A stretch of 64,000 nucleotides of DNA. It comes from Bacteroidaceae bacterium (GTDB taxonomy: Bacteria; Bacteroidota; Bacteroidia; Bacteroidales; Barnesiellaceae_A). The translations under genes were made by a program, and so were the position numbers. Positions 46,307 through 55,375 of this stretch are shown one piece after another; the first letter of the stretch is position 1; each line of letters begins with the position of its first letter. The stretch is taken from positions 1-64,000 of the forward strand of contig JAFXJY010000016.1 in assembly GCA_017531985.1 (NCBI GenBank), in the 5' to 3' direction. Below the pieces are notes generated by a model, which saw only the letters and a list, made by a program, of their open reading frames with translations, was not told the origin of the DNA and made no database searches.

Positions 46307-47128
46307 ATGAATATATCTGTCATTATTCCTACATATAAACCTCAAAAGTATATAGAGGACTGTTTGGAGTCATTGAAGAATCAAACCTATAATAAACATG
46401 AGTTTGAAATTATCATTGTGTTGAATGGTTGTTGTGAGCCATATAAGTCTCAGCTCCAATCTTATATTTATGCTAATTTAGATGATTATAATGTTGTCCT
46501 TATACAATCAGACGAGAGTGGTGTATCAAAAGCTCGTAATATAGGGTTGGATGTAGCACAAGGTGATTATATAACATTTATTGATGATGATGACTATGTG
46601 TCGAAAGAATATTTAGAAGAATTGTATAGTAATTCATCTGATGACACAATAGCTATATGTTATCCTTATGCATTTAAAGATGGCGACTCAGTGCAAATGT
46701 CTTATTCGATGACCGATCAGTATAATGCACGTGCTTCCTATGGCAAGCAAAGCTATATTTATGCTAGGAAATTTTTCTCAGGACCATGTATGAAACTGAT
46801 ACCCAGACACTGCATAGGTCATCATCGTTTTGATGTTAATTTTAAGAACGGTGAAGATACTTTATTCATGTTTGAAATTTCAGAAAACTTTCGTAATGTA
46901 AAGTTTACATCAATGCACGCAGTTTATTTTAGGCGTTACAGAGAAGGAAGTGCGGTGTTTTCATTTACAAATCAAGGCTTTCGTAAAGTGGTATCTAACA
47001 CAGCGAGTTTAATATGGGCTTATTCAAAAGTATATTTTAGTAACATACATTCATATAATTTCGTTTTTTATATAACGAGAATATTGGGTACAATAAGAAA
47101 ATTGGCATTGTTTATTAAAATAGTGTAG
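46307..47128 (+). CDS. family 2 glycosyltransferase
   Basis: A 273-residue GT2 enzyme: ISVIIPTYKPQKYIEDCLES at the start, then SKARNIGLDVAQGDY and the metal-binding TFIDDDDYVS. It starts 10 bases after the preceding GT4 gene. Probably adds a side or backbone residue of the capsule unit; the donor is not deducible. Confidence 0.87.
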   Translation: MNISVIIPTYKPQKYIEDCLESLKNQTYNKHEFEIIIVLNGCCEPYKSQLQSYIYANLDDYNVVLIQSDESGVSKARNIGLDVAQGDYITFIDDDDYVSKEYLEELYSNSSDDTIAICYPYAFKDGDSVQMSYSMTDQYNARASYGKQSYIYARKFFSGPCMKLIPRHCIGHHRFDVNFKNGEDTLFMFEISENFRNVKFTSMHAVYFRRYREGSAVFSFTNQGFRKVVSNTASLIWAYSKVYFSNIHSYNFVFYITRILGTIRKLALFIKIV

Positions 47129-47185
47129 AAAAAGTATGTAAGCAATTATTTGCCGCATGGAATAGTTGAAGTAATAGGATGGATT

Positions 47186-48028
47186 ATGAAATTTATATAT
47201 TCTGAGTGGGAAGATTTCTGTAAGGCTCTATCGGACAGTGGGCTGAGAAGCGTAACGTCGGCGAGTGTATTGCAAGATGCTATTAAGGGCAATTCTTGTG
47301 AGAAACGATTCGTTACGCTCAAACATGACGTGGAATCGTTACCGTCCAAAGCATTGGACTTTGCCCGAATAGAGCATAAGTATGGACATCGTGCAAGTTA
47401 CTATGTGCAGTCCTATTTGATGAATGAAGAGAATTATTCGATATTTTCTCAAATACAGCAATTGGGACATGAGGTATCCTATCATCACGATGTAATGGAT
47501 GGTGCCAAGGGCGATTGGCAAGCTGCTATGGCTATTTACAAAGAGAATCTTGATAAATTTAGTCGTTTGGGGTTTGATGTTACAACGGTATGTCAGCATG
47601 GTAATCCGGTTTCCGATTTTGCAAATAGAGACTTTTTTAGGAGCGATTTAGTGCAGAACTTATATCCCGATCAAGCCGATATAATGGTGGACTTTATGAG
47701 AAAAATCAATCGGGAATATACATATATCTCGGACTTCGGTATGAGTTATAAGATTGTAAAAGACCCCATTGAAGTTGAAAATTTACAAGACGATGATAAG
47801 TACATTGTATTGGGCGATGTGATGAATGTTGCAGCAGAGATAATATCACATCCACAGGAGTCGTATATCGTAAGTGCCCATACGCACCGCTACAATCGGA
47901 GTGCTTTTAAGTCGGTGTGTAGGAGATTCATATTTAGGGCTATACGTTGTGTTGCTAAGATATTATTCTTAATTCCGGGAATGAAGAAATTTTTATTCCG
48001 ATTCAATGTTATCACAAAGTATCTGTAA
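47186..48028 (+). CDS. polysaccharide deacetylase-like (NodB-fold) protein
   Basis: A 280-residue protein with a TLKHDVE motif near residue 50 (the HD-type metal/catalytic Asp of the NodB fold), YYVQSYL, GHEVSYHHD and QHGNPVS as later conserved stretches, and SAHTHRYN near the C-terminus. It likely deacetylates or otherwise hydrolyses part of the glycan or its donor. ATG 47186 is chosen over an upstream TTG at 47150 since the domain begins there. No signal peptide is seen, so action in the cytoplasm is likely. The LicD gene follows after 3 bases. Confidence 0.75.
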   Translation: MKFIYSEWEDFCKALSDSGLRSVTSASVLQDAIKGNSCEKRFVTLKHDVESLPSKALDFARIEHKYGHRASYYVQSYLMNEENYSIFSQIQQLGHEVSYHHDVMDGAKGDWQAAMAIYKENLDKFSRLGFDVTTVCQHGNPVSDFANRDFFRSDLVQNLYPDQADIMVDFMRKINREYTYISDFGMSYKIVKDPIEVENLQDDDKYIVLGDVMNVAAEIISHPQESYIVSAHTHRYNRSAFKSVCRRFIFRAIRCVAKILFLIPGMKKFLFRFNVITKYL

Positions 48029-48031
48029 GAT

Positions 48032-48859
48032 ATGGAGCAGAAAAAATCGGTTCGTGAAGTCCAAGACAAGATATTGGAAATAATGAAGTATATCGATGCT
48101 ATATGTCGCAACAATGGCATTGTGTATTATATTATGGGTGGAACTGCTCTCGGAGCAATACGTCACGGCGGTTTTATACCGTGGGATGACGACTTAGATA
48201 TATTTATGACTCCGCATGAGTATGATAAGTTCAAAGTTGCCATGACCCAAGAGAATAATCCTCATTTCGTATTGCAGGAATGGCGTACGGTGAAGGACTA
48301 TCTTGAATATGCCAAGGTGCGGATGAACGGAACTACCTTTATTGAAGATAATTTCAAGGATTGGAAGAATTTGCACCAAGGAATATATGTAGATATTATG
48401 ATTCTGCATAAAGTACCCGATTCAAGATTTATACAGAAATTGGTCTATTATGAATCGAAATTTGTTACTTTATATGCTCTGAGTCAACGTAACTGGAAAC
48501 CCAAAAACAGTGGACAAGCAATAATGCTTCATTTGTTGAAGATTCTTCCTTGTCAATTCATCAGTAGAATGTGTTATCGTCGTATATATAAATATGATGA
48601 TATGACCGATAACTTTAAGTTTTGCTATTGGATTACACCGGCAAAGTTCCGGTCGGGACTTTTCGATAAAAGATTCTTTGACTTACCCATTGACATTCCA
48701 TTTGAAGATACAACCCTATATGGCTCGGAGTATATCAAGGAATATTTGCAATATCGTTATGGCGATTATATGAAGTTGCCATCGCCCGAGCAGCAACGTG
48801 CCGCGGTTCATGCATTGATATTCGATACAGAGAAAGATTATACGGAATATATTAAGTAA
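48032..48859 (+). CDS. LicD-family phosphotransferase
   Basis: A 275-residue LicD protein: GGTALGAIRHGGFIPWDDD near residues 37-55 with the nucleotidyltransferase-like DDDLDI metal site. LicD enzymes transfer phosphocholine or a related CDP-activated alcohol phosphate to glycans. A CDP-alcohol-forming enzyme is encoded 39 bases downstream, so the two likely act in sequence. No choline kinase gene is seen nearby. Confidence 0.88.
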   Translation: MEQKKSVREVQDKILEIMKYIDAICRNNGIVYYIMGGTALGAIRHGGFIPWDDDLDIFMTPHEYDKFKVAMTQENNPHFVLQEWRTVKDYLEYAKVRMNGTTFIEDNFKDWKNLHQGIYVDIMILHKVPDSRFIQKLVYYESKFVTLYALSQRNWKPKNSGQAIMLHLLKILPCQFISRMCYRRIYKYDDMTDNFKFCYWITPAKFRSGLFDKRFFDLPIDIPFEDTTLYGSEYIKEYLQYRYGDYMKLPSPEQQRAAVHALIFDTEKDYTEYIK

Positions 48860-48898
48860 AAGGGAACTTCCCTAAACATATTTGTTACTAAAAACTGC

Positions 48899-49327
48899 AT
48901 GGAAAAGAAATATAAGATAGGTTATACGACAGGTGTTTTTGATATGTTTCACATCGGGCATCTGAATATTCTTCGGCGTGCCAAAGAGCAATGTGAGACT
49001 TTAATTGTCGGTGTAACTACCGACGAACTTTGCTATCAGCGTAAGCATAAGTATCCTATTATTCATGAGCAGGACCGTATAGCCATAGTTGAGTCCATCC
49101 GTTATGTTGATAAGGTAGTACTTCAAACAGATATGGAGAAGATACGTCCGGTCAGAGAGTTGAAGGCCGATGCGGTATTTGTAGGCTCAGACTGGAAGGG
49201 AACGGATGCATGGAACCAATATGAGAAAGATTTTGCAGCAGTGGGGTGTGTTGTGGTGTATTTAGATCACACCGAGGGTATCAGTTCTTCTTATCTACGC
49301 GAGAAAATGAATGAAATTTTAAGGTAG
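48899..49327 (+). CDS. TagD-like glycerol-3-phosphate cytidylyltransferase-family enzyme
   Basis: A 142-residue nucleotidyltransferase: TTGVFDMFHIGHLNILRRAK contains the HIGH signature, and EGISSSYLRE is the second nucleotide-binding site (RTEGISTT type in TagD). It should form a CDP-alcohol such as CDP-glycerol from CTP. With the adjacent LicD gene, it points to a phospho-substituted capsule. The exact alcohol is not deducible; ethanolamine or a sugar alcohol are alternatives. Its TAG stop lies inside the intergenic repeat at 49320. Confidence 0.85.
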   Translation: MEKKYKIGYTTGVFDMFHIGHLNILRRAKEQCETLIVGVTTDELCYQRKHKYPIIHEQDRIAIVESIRYVDKVVLQTDMEKIRPVRELKADAVFVGSDWKGTDAWNQYEKDFAAVGCVVVYLDHTEGISSSYLREKMNEILR

Positions 49328-49478
49328 GTCTTATCAATTGGGTCGAGTTGATTGTGAAGCTTATTGTGTGGCGATTTCCAATTTCTCATAAAGTCACAAT
49401 GCGAGCATCGTAACTGGATGAAAATTAGGAATATACTATAATCAATTCAAAAGCGACCGAAATAGAAGCGACCGACAA
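49320..49478 (+). repeat. capsule intergenic repeat, copy 1
   Basis: Two blocks match a second copy at 50982-51072: 49320-49364 (TAAGGTAGGT...TATCAATT, about 40 of 45 bases alike) and 49444-49478 (35 bases identical, including AAGCGACCGA twice 15 bases apart). Copy 1 has about 70 extra bases between the blocks. Confidence 0.85.
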
Positions 49479-49526
49479 CAATGAATTTATCTACTAATGA
49501 TGTAGAACAAGCCTTAAAGTAATATT

Positions 49527-50369
49527 ATGACACAATCAGCTAATACACCATTCTCGGTATGCATGTCGGTTTACCACAACGATAATGCCGATAATTTTAT
49601 AGCGGCTGTTAATAGTATATATTGTCAGACAGTTCCTCCCAATGAAATAATTTTGGTGGTGGATGGTCCTGTTGGTCAAGAGCTTGAATATGCCATAGAG
49701 CATCTTGTTGAAGAAATACCTGTGATGAAGGTGATAAGGCTGCCAGAAAATAAGGGACATGCTATTGCTCGTCAGACAGGATTGGATGCTGCTCGGTATG
49801 ACCTTGTAGCGGTCATGGATGCCGATGATATAGCACTACCCAATCGTTTCCGGCAGCAGTTGGCTGTCTTTGAAGAGCATCCCGAAGTGACAGTTGTCGG
49901 AGGTCTTATTCATGAATTTGTTGATGATGTAAATAATGTTGCAGGGGTGCGATGGGTGCCACAGAACGATGCTGACATAAAAGAATATTTAAAGGATCGT
50001 TGTCCGATGAACCTTGTGACGGTCATGTTTCGTAAAGAACATGTTCAGAAGGTAGGAGGATATATCGATTGGTATTGTGAGGAAGATTACTATCTGTGGA
50101 TACGTTTAACTCTGGCCGGATATAGATTCTATAATATTCAACAAAATCTTGTCAATGTGAGGGTGGGGCATGCGATGTATAGTCGTAGAGGTGGAGTGAA
50201 ATACTTCAAAAGTGAAGCGGCACTTCAACGGTTGATGCTCACAGAGAAAATAATTACTCCAATAAAGTTTCTTTCGAACGTTACGAAACGATTGATTGTA
50301 CAAGTCTTATTGCCTAATGCTGTGAGAGGTTGGATATTTAGAAAGTTTGCAAGAAAACAAAGAAAATAG
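49527..50369 (+). CDS. family 2 glycosyltransferase
   Basis: A 280-residue GT2 enzyme. PFSVCMSVYHNDNADNF opens the nucleotide-binding fold, NKGHAIARQTGLDAARYDL and VMDADDIALPNR follow, and the C-terminal EEDYYLWIRL and R/W-rich region is typical of the family. Flanked on both sides by copies of an intergenic repeat, together with the following initiating transferase gene 12 bases downstream. GC content is nearer to the chromosomal flanks. Confidence 0.88.
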   Translation: MTQSANTPFSVCMSVYHNDNADNFIAAVNSIYCQTVPPNEIILVVDGPVGQELEYAIEHLVEEIPVMKVIRLPENKGHAIARQTGLDAARYDLVAVMDADDIALPNRFRQQLAVFEEHPEVTVVGGLIHEFVDDVNNVAGVRWVPQNDADIKEYLKDRCPMNLVTVMFRKEHVQKVGGYIDWYCEEDYYLWIRLTLAGYRFYNIQQNLVNVRVGHAMYSRRGGVKYFKSEAALQRLMLTEKIITPIKFLSNVTKRLIVQVLLPNAVRGWIFRKFARKQRK

Positions 50370-50381
50370 AAGAATAAACCT

Positions 50382-50984
50382 ATGAAATACCTTTTTGATC
50401 GCGTAGTATCGTTACTCGGACTTCTTTTCCTATGGCCTGTATTGCTCATTGTGGCATTGCTCATCATGATCAAGATGCCCGGTGGTCCGGTCTTTTTCAA
50501 GCAGAAAAGGGTAGGGCGTTATGGTAAATTGTTTACGATGTACAAGTTCCGTTCCATGACGGTAGCACACACCGGTTCGTCTGTTTCGGTGGCAGGTGAG
50601 AGTCGTATTACACCTTTGGGGGCAAAGTTACGAAAGTATAAACTTGACGAACTGCCCGAGTTGTGGAATGTACTGATAGGCGATATGAGCTTTGTGGGTC
50701 CTCGTCCCGATGTACCCGGATATGCCGATAAGTTGCAAGGTGAAGATCGCCTTATATTGCAACTTCGACCCGGCATTACAGGACCGGCTTCACTTAAATA
50801 TGCCAATGAAGAAGAACTATTGGCACAGGTTGACAATCCACAACGATATAACGATGAGATTATCTTCCCCGACAAGGTAAAGATAAATCTTGATTATTAT
50901 TACAATCGCTCGTTTGTGGGTGATATAAAGTTGATTTTTCAAACAATCTTTCGCTCATATACAGTGGCAGAGATACAAAATTAA
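50382..50984 (+). CDS. initiating sugar-1-phosphate transferase (PglC/WcaJ-like)
   Basis: A 200-residue short polyprenyl-phosphate phosphoglycosyl transferase. One N-terminal membrane segment, then FFKQKRVGRYGKLFTMYKFR, LDELPELWNVLIGDMSFVG and GPRPDVPGY, the conserved core of the family. It transfers the first sugar phosphate to undecaprenyl phosphate. The short form resembles PglC, which uses UDP-diNAcBac-type donors; the aminotransferase that follows would fit such a donor. Confidence 0.9.
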   Translation: MKYLFDRVVSLLGLLFLWPVLLIVALLIMIKMPGGPVFFKQKRVGRYGKLFTMYKFRSMTVAHTGSSVSVAGESRITPLGAKLRKYKLDELPELWNVLIGDMSFVGPRPDVPGYADKLQGEDRLILQLRPGITGPASLKYANEEELLAQVDNPQRYNDEIIFPDKVKINLDYYYNRSFVGDIKLIFQTIFRSYTVAEIQN

Positions 50985-51072
50985 GGTAGGTTCTATCAAT
51001 TAGGTCGAGTTGATTATGAAGTTTATATACTACCATAAATTCAAAAGCGACCGAAATAGAAGCGACCGACAA
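50982..51072 (+). repeat. capsule intergenic repeat, copy 2
   Basis: Second copy of the two-block repeat at 49320-49478: 50982-51026 and 51038-51072, here with only 11 bases between the blocks. It begins at the stop codon of the sugar transferase gene. Confidence 0.85.
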
Positions 51073-51149
51073 TGAAAACTTAGAATCTGTTTTAATTTTA
51101 TTTCGAGATTATTATTTACTAATTTATAGAACATGTCTTAATACTCTTT

Positions 51150-52400
51150 ATGCAAAAACGCATTTACCTCAGTCTGGCTCACATGAGTGGTAGTGAGCAG
51201 AAGTTTATACAAGAGGCCTTCGATACCAATTGGGTAGTACCTCTGGGACCAAATGTAAATGGATTTGAAACCGACCTTGAAGAATTTGTTGGAGCGAACA
51301 AGAAGGTTGTGGCACTCTCGGCAGGAACCGCGGCGGTTCACCTTGCACTCATAGCATGTGGTGTAGGTGTGGGCGATGAGGTTATCTGTCAGTCGTTTAC
51401 TTTCTGTGCATCGGCCAATCCTATTACCTATCTTGGAGCAACCCCCGTTTTTGTCGATTCGGAACGCGACACATGGAACATGGAGCCACAACTGCTTGAA
51501 GAAGCCATAAATGACCGCATTGCCAAGACCGGACGTAAGCCTAAGGCAATTATTGCGGTACACCTATATGGCATGCCTGCCAAGATGGATGAAATTGCCG
51601 ATGTCGCTGCGAAGTACGATATACCCGTTATTGAAGATGCAGCCGAGGCCTTCGGCTCTTGTTATAAAGATCGTATGTGTGGAACGATAGGACGGTATGG
51701 AGTGTTGTCGTTCAACGGTAATAAGATGATAACCACATCGGGAGGAGGAGCATTGATATGCCCCGATGAAGAGGCTAAGCAGTCTATAATGTTTTATGCC
51801 ACTCAGGCTCGCGAGTCGTATCCTTATTATCAGCATGAACACATAGGGTACAACTATCGTATGAGTAACATCTGTGCCGGTATAGGTCGTGGGCAAATGA
51901 CAGTCGCCAATGCTCATATTGAACATCATCGCCATGTGTGTGCCTTATATAAAGAGTTACTTGCCGATGTCGGTGGTATCAGCTTGCATGAAAATCCGAC
52001 ATCGCATTATCAGAGCAACTATTGGCTCAATACCATTCTTCTTGCACCCACTTTGCGAGTGAAAGGAGAAGAACAAGCCTATGCGACAGCGGTGAGAGGT
52101 GCCATAGGTGGTGCAGCCGGTGTAACTCATGCAGCCGAGAAGTTACACACCGATTGTGAACCTAATGCCAATGTCGAGGCCTTGCGTGTGGCACTCGATG
52201 CAGCCGGTATAGAGGTTCGACCTTTGTGGAAACCAATGCATCGTCAGCCGGTGTATGCTTCATCGCCGGCTTATGTCAATGGCGTGAGTGAAGATTTATT
52301 TGCACAAGGATTGTGCCTGCCCAGTGGCCCTTGCGTAACCGATGAAGATGTTCATTACATCGTAGAGCAGATAAAGTCGAACATCGAACACATCCCTTAA
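51150..52400 (+). CDS. DegT/DnrJ-family aminotransferase (PglE-like)
   Basis: A 416-residue PLP enzyme: WVVPLGPNVNGFE, SAGTAAVHLALIACGV, IEDAAEAFGS and the lysine in FNGNKMITTSGGGAL. It resembles PglE/PseC-type UDP-4-amino-sugar synthases and PglC-linked aminotransferases. It likely forms the 4-amino sugar used by the preceding initiating transferase. No dehydratase (PglF-like) is seen in the window. Last gene of the capsule locus. Confidence 0.87.
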   Translation: MQKRIYLSLAHMSGSEQKFIQEAFDTNWVVPLGPNVNGFETDLEEFVGANKKVVALSAGTAAVHLALIACGVGVGDEVICQSFTFCASANPITYLGATPVFVDSERDTWNMEPQLLEEAINDRIAKTGRKPKAIIAVHLYGMPAKMDEIADVAAKYDIPVIEDAAEAFGSCYKDRMCGTIGRYGVLSFNGNKMITTSGGGALICPDEEAKQSIMFYATQARESYPYYQHEHIGYNYRMSNICAGIGRGQMTVANAHIEHHRHVCALYKELLADVGGISLHENPTSHYQSNYWLNTILLAPTLRVKGEEQAYATAVRGAIGGAAGVTHAAEKLHTDCEPNANVEALRVALDAAGIEVRPLWKPMHRQPVYASSPAYVNGVSEDLFAQGLCLPSGPCVTDEDVHYIVEQIKSNIEHIP

Positions 52401-52532
52401 ATTCGTGAGCGTGTAGTGTCGTAATCAGTGATTATGGCTTAAATTTTCGGTTCAAACTTATTGGGTGAGGGCGTGAAATAATCAGAAGTAAAAATAATGA
52501 CTCCATCGCTTTTATATTCCAAGATAAATTAC

Positions 52533-52540
52533 TACCTTTG
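52533..52540 (+). promoter_or_regulatory. -7 box of the L25/Ctc gene
   Basis: TACCTTTG fits the consensus, with TTTTA 19 bases upstream. The leader is about 80 bases. Confidence 0.6.
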
Positions 52541-52627
52541 CACCGCTTTTTGAAAATACCGTGTGATGGGAAATTAAGGAGCATGATTTTAATAACTTAA
52601 TTTTGAGTAACACAAAAACTTTAAACA

Positions 52628-53284
52628 ATGAAAACATTTGTTCTTGAAGGTAAAGTACGCAATGGTCTTGGAAAGAAGGCTGCTCGCGACTTGCGTAAAG
52701 AGGGTTTTATTCCCGCAGTATTGAATGGTGGTGCTATCGTAAACCTTCCCTATGAAGGTACTCTCGCCGATGGAGAGAAGATAGTGGAGATAGAAAATGG
52801 TCGCGGTGTTATCGTTACCGATTTTGCAATCGCACCTGAGTCGGTTCGTAAATTGGTGTACACTCCCGACATCTTCGTTATCGACCTTACCATTGGTGGC
52901 AAGAAGGTGAAAGCTGTGTTGAAAGACATCCAATTCCACCCAGTTAAGGATACAATCCTCCACATGGACTTCCTCGAAGTAAGCGAAACTAAACCCATTG
53001 TTATGGACGTTCCCGTTAAACTCGAAGGTCACGCCGAGGGTGTTAAGGCCGGTGGTAAGTTGCAACTTTCTATGAAGAAAATTCGCGTTAAAGCCCTTTA
53101 TAACAACATTCCCGAGCGTCTCGTTATCAACATCGATAACCTCGGTCTTGGTAAGACACTCCAAATTGGTCAACTCAATTTCGAAGGTCTTGAATTGATG
53201 AACGCTAAGAACGCTGTTGTATGTGCTGTTAACTTGACTCGTGCCGCTCGTGGTGCTGCCGCAGCTGCTGCCGCCAAGAAATAA
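52628..53284 (+). CDS. rplY: 50S ribosomal protein L25/general stress protein Ctc
   Basis: A 218-residue long-form L25 (Ctc/TL5 type) with the 5S rRNA-binding N-terminal domain (residues 1-90, RNGLGKKAARDLRKEGFIPA) and the C-terminal beta domain. It ends in an Ala-rich, basic tail (AARGAAAAAAAKK). It heads an operon with pth and an S4-domain protein (13- and 2-base gaps). Confidence 0.94.
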   Translation: MKTFVLEGKVRNGLGKKAARDLRKEGFIPAVLNGGAIVNLPYEGTLADGEKIVEIENGRGVIVTDFAIAPESVRKLVYTPDIFVIDLTIGGKKVKAVLKDIQFHPVKDTILHMDFLEVSETKPIVMDVPVKLEGHAEGVKAGGKLQLSMKKIRVKALYNNIPERLVINIDNLGLGKTLQIGQLNFEGLELMNAKNAVVCAVNLTRAARGAAAAAAAKK

Positions 53285-53297
53285 TCCTACACGATAA

Positions 53298-53861
53298 ATG
53301 AAATATCTGATAGTAGGGTTGGGTAATATCGGAAGTGAATACGAGAATACCCGGCACAACATAGGATTTAAGGTATTGGACGCTTTGGCTGAAGCGTCCA
53401 ATACTGTTTTTACCGACCGTCGATATGGTGCTATTGCCGAGATAAAAATCAAGGGACGTACCCTTGTGTTGCTTAAACCATCGACTTATATGAACCTTAG
53501 CGGTAATGCGGTGCGTTACTGGATGCAGCAGGAGAAAATTGAAGCCGACAAGATGTTAGTGGTTGTCGACGACCTCTCATTGCCATTCGGTACCTTACGA
53601 TTGCGTCCGCAAGGTAGCGATGCCGGTCATAACGGATTGAAGGATATAGTGCGTGTCCTGGGTAATGATGTCTATCCACGATTGCGTTTCGGCATAGGCA
53701 ATGACTTCCCTCGTGGAGGTCAGATTGACTATGTGTTGGGTGAATTTACAACCCAGCAGAGTGAACTTCTTCCCGAACGATTACAGATTGCATGCGACAT
53801 TATAAAGAGTTTTTGCCTCGCAGGCATCACACTTACCATGAACCAATATAATAAAAAGTAA
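53298..53861 (+). CDS. pth: peptidyl-tRNA hydrolase
   Basis: Pth of 187 residues, recycling peptidyl-tRNA. It shows [19 protein letters not shown] with the catalytic His at about 20, [18 protein letters not shown] and AGHNGLKDI, and GIG motifs. Length and sequence are standard. Confidence 0.95.
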   Translation: MKYLIVGLGNIGSEYENTRHNIGFKVLDALAEASNTVFTDRRYGAIAEIKIKGRTLVLLKPSTYMNLSGNAVRYWMQQEKIEADKMLVVVDDLSLPFGTLRLRPQGSDAGHNGLKDIVRVLGNDVYPRLRFGIGNDFPRGGQIDYVLGEFTTQQSELLPERLQIACDIIKSFCLAGITLTMNQYNKK

Positions 53862-53863
53862 CT

Positions 53864-54307
53864 ATGGCTCAGTCGGAGGTTCGTATAGATAAATGGTTGT
53901 GGGCAGTGCGTATCTTCAAGACACGAACGATTGCCACTGATGCTTGTAAAAAAGGCCGAGTCATGATGGGAGGTGTAGCTGTAAAACCTTCGCGAACCAT
54001 TAAAGCCGGTGATGTAATTAATGTGCGTAAACCCCCTGTCACATATTCGTTCAGGGTACTCGATGTGGCTGAAAATAGAATGGGTGCCAAGCTTGTACCC
54101 AATTACATGGAGAATATTACTCCCCCCGAACAATATGAATTACTCGAACTCATTCGCATCAGCGGATTTGTCGATAGACAGAAAGGTCTCGGACGTCCCA
54201 CTAAGCGTGATGGTCGTGCATTGCGTGAATTTACCGATGCCGAGATGATGAACGATGGATTTGACTTCGATTTTGATTTTGACGAAGATGACTTTGACGA
54301 CGAGTGA
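53864..54307 (+). CDS. S4-domain RNA-binding protein (HslR-like)
   Basis: A 147-residue protein with an S4 domain at the start (VRIDKWLWAVRIFKTRTIAT, ACKKGRVMMGG) like HslR (Hsp15), which rescues stalled 50S subunits carrying peptidyl-tRNA. The pairing with pth in one operon (2-base gap) fits that role. The C-terminus carries a long Asp/Phe-rich acidic tail (FDFDFDFDEDDFDDE) not seen in E. coli HslR. Confidence 0.88.
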   Translation: MAQSEVRIDKWLWAVRIFKTRTIATDACKKGRVMMGGVAVKPSRTIKAGDVINVRKPPVTYSFRVLDVAENRMGAKLVPNYMENITPPEQYELLELIRISGFVDRQKGLGRPTKRDGRALREFTDAEMMNDGFDFDFDFDEDDFDDE

Positions 54308-54348
54308 AAATCTACAATTATAGAATGTCTTCGATATTAGTTATATAA

Positions 54349-54388
54349 GCGATGTAGTACTCAACAAGAGGGTACTACATCGCTTTTT
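54349..54388 (+). terminator. terminator of the L25-pth-S4 operon
   Basis: GCGATGTAGTAC pairs with GTACTACATCGC around an 11-base loop, followed by a T-tract. Confidence 0.88.
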
Positions 54389-54476
54389 TCCTTTAATGAT
54401 ATTAAAAATAGTGTTATATAGTATTATTGGGTGTAAAATTTACGCAAAAAGTGAGCGATTTTAAAAAAAATATTAC

Positions 54477-54484
54477 TATATTTG
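54477..54484 (+). promoter_or_regulatory. -7 box of the NUDIX gene
   Basis: TATATTTG fits the consensus and ends 11 bases before ATG 54496, so the leader is very short. Confidence 0.55.
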
Positions 54485-54495
54485 CATGAAAAATT

Positions 54496-55206
54496 ATGCA
54501 AATGAATTTGACAAGAAATAAGAAAAAATATTGCTATCAGTATCCGCATCCATCCGTAACGACCGATTGTGTAATATTTGGTTTCGATGGAATGAGTATC
54601 AAGCTATTGCTTATCGAGAGGGGTATAGAGCCGTACAAAGGGAAGTGGGCATTCCCCGGAGGATTTATGCGTATAGATGAGACTGCCGATGAATGTGCCC
54701 GTCGAGAACTTGAAGAGGAAACCGGGCTGACAGAAGCCAAGATGGAGCAATTTTATACCTTTACCGATGTGAATCGTGATCCTCGTGAACGAGTTATTAC
54801 AATAGCCTATTTTGCCTTAGTCAAGATTTCGGATGTGCGTGGAGGAGATGATGCTTCGAAAGCCCAATGGTTCGATTACAATAAAATTCCATCTTTGGCA
54901 TTTGATCATGATCACATCCTGCGTCGGGCGGTCAATGAACTGAAAGAGCGTATATGCTTTGAACCTATCGGGTTTGAACTATTGCCTGAGGTCTTTACCA
55001 TGTCGCAGTTGCAAAATCTCTACGAGGCTATTCTTGATGTCAAGTTCGATCGTCGCAATTTTTACAGCAAGATGCATAAGCTCGATATACTAATACCGGT
55101 CGATAACCGTACGGCTGATACTCCAACGCGAGTCCCCCGATTGTACCAATTTAATCGTGTGAAATATAATGAGTTGAAGCAGAAAGGTTTTCGGTTGGAA
55201 TTTTAG
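54496..55206 (+). CDS. NUDIX hydrolase/NrtR-like regulator
   Basis: A 236-residue protein. The NUDIX box is complete (GGFMRIDETADECARRELEE, then ETG; residues about 55-77), so hydrolase activity is possible. The C-terminal part (about 150-236) resembles the winged-helix domain of NrtR/AraR-type regulators of NAD or arabinose metabolism in Bacteroidetes. No obvious target genes are adjacent. ATG 54496 or 54502 are possible starts. Confidence 0.82.
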   Translation: MQMNLTRNKKKYCYQYPHPSVTTDCVIFGFDGMSIKLLLIERGIEPYKGKWAFPGGFMRIDETADECARRELEEETGLTEAKMEQFYTFTDVNRDPRERVITIAYFALVKISDVRGGDDASKAQWFDYNKIPSLAFDHDHILRRAVNELKERICFEPIGFELLPEVFTMSQLQNLYEAILDVKFDRRNFYSKMHKLDILIPVDNRTADTPTRVPRLYQFNRVKYNELKQKGFRLEF

Positions 55207-55375
55207 TAATATCTTACTATCAGTCTTGTGTAATAAGCAGAGTAGTGTTACGGCTCACTCTCTGGTAGTACTATAACAAGCCGTAAAGGGGAAAAGTAAT
55301 AATTATAAAACTTCTGTTCTAACACCAGATAAGGGAGGAATAGGAGGGGAACTATTAAAAATTAAATGTAAAGTT

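Noticed and set aside
52589..53452. Long minus-strand open frame of 287 codons over the L25 gene
   Set aside because: It overlaps the clear rplY and pth genes, and its translation shows no domain; it is a shadow frame.
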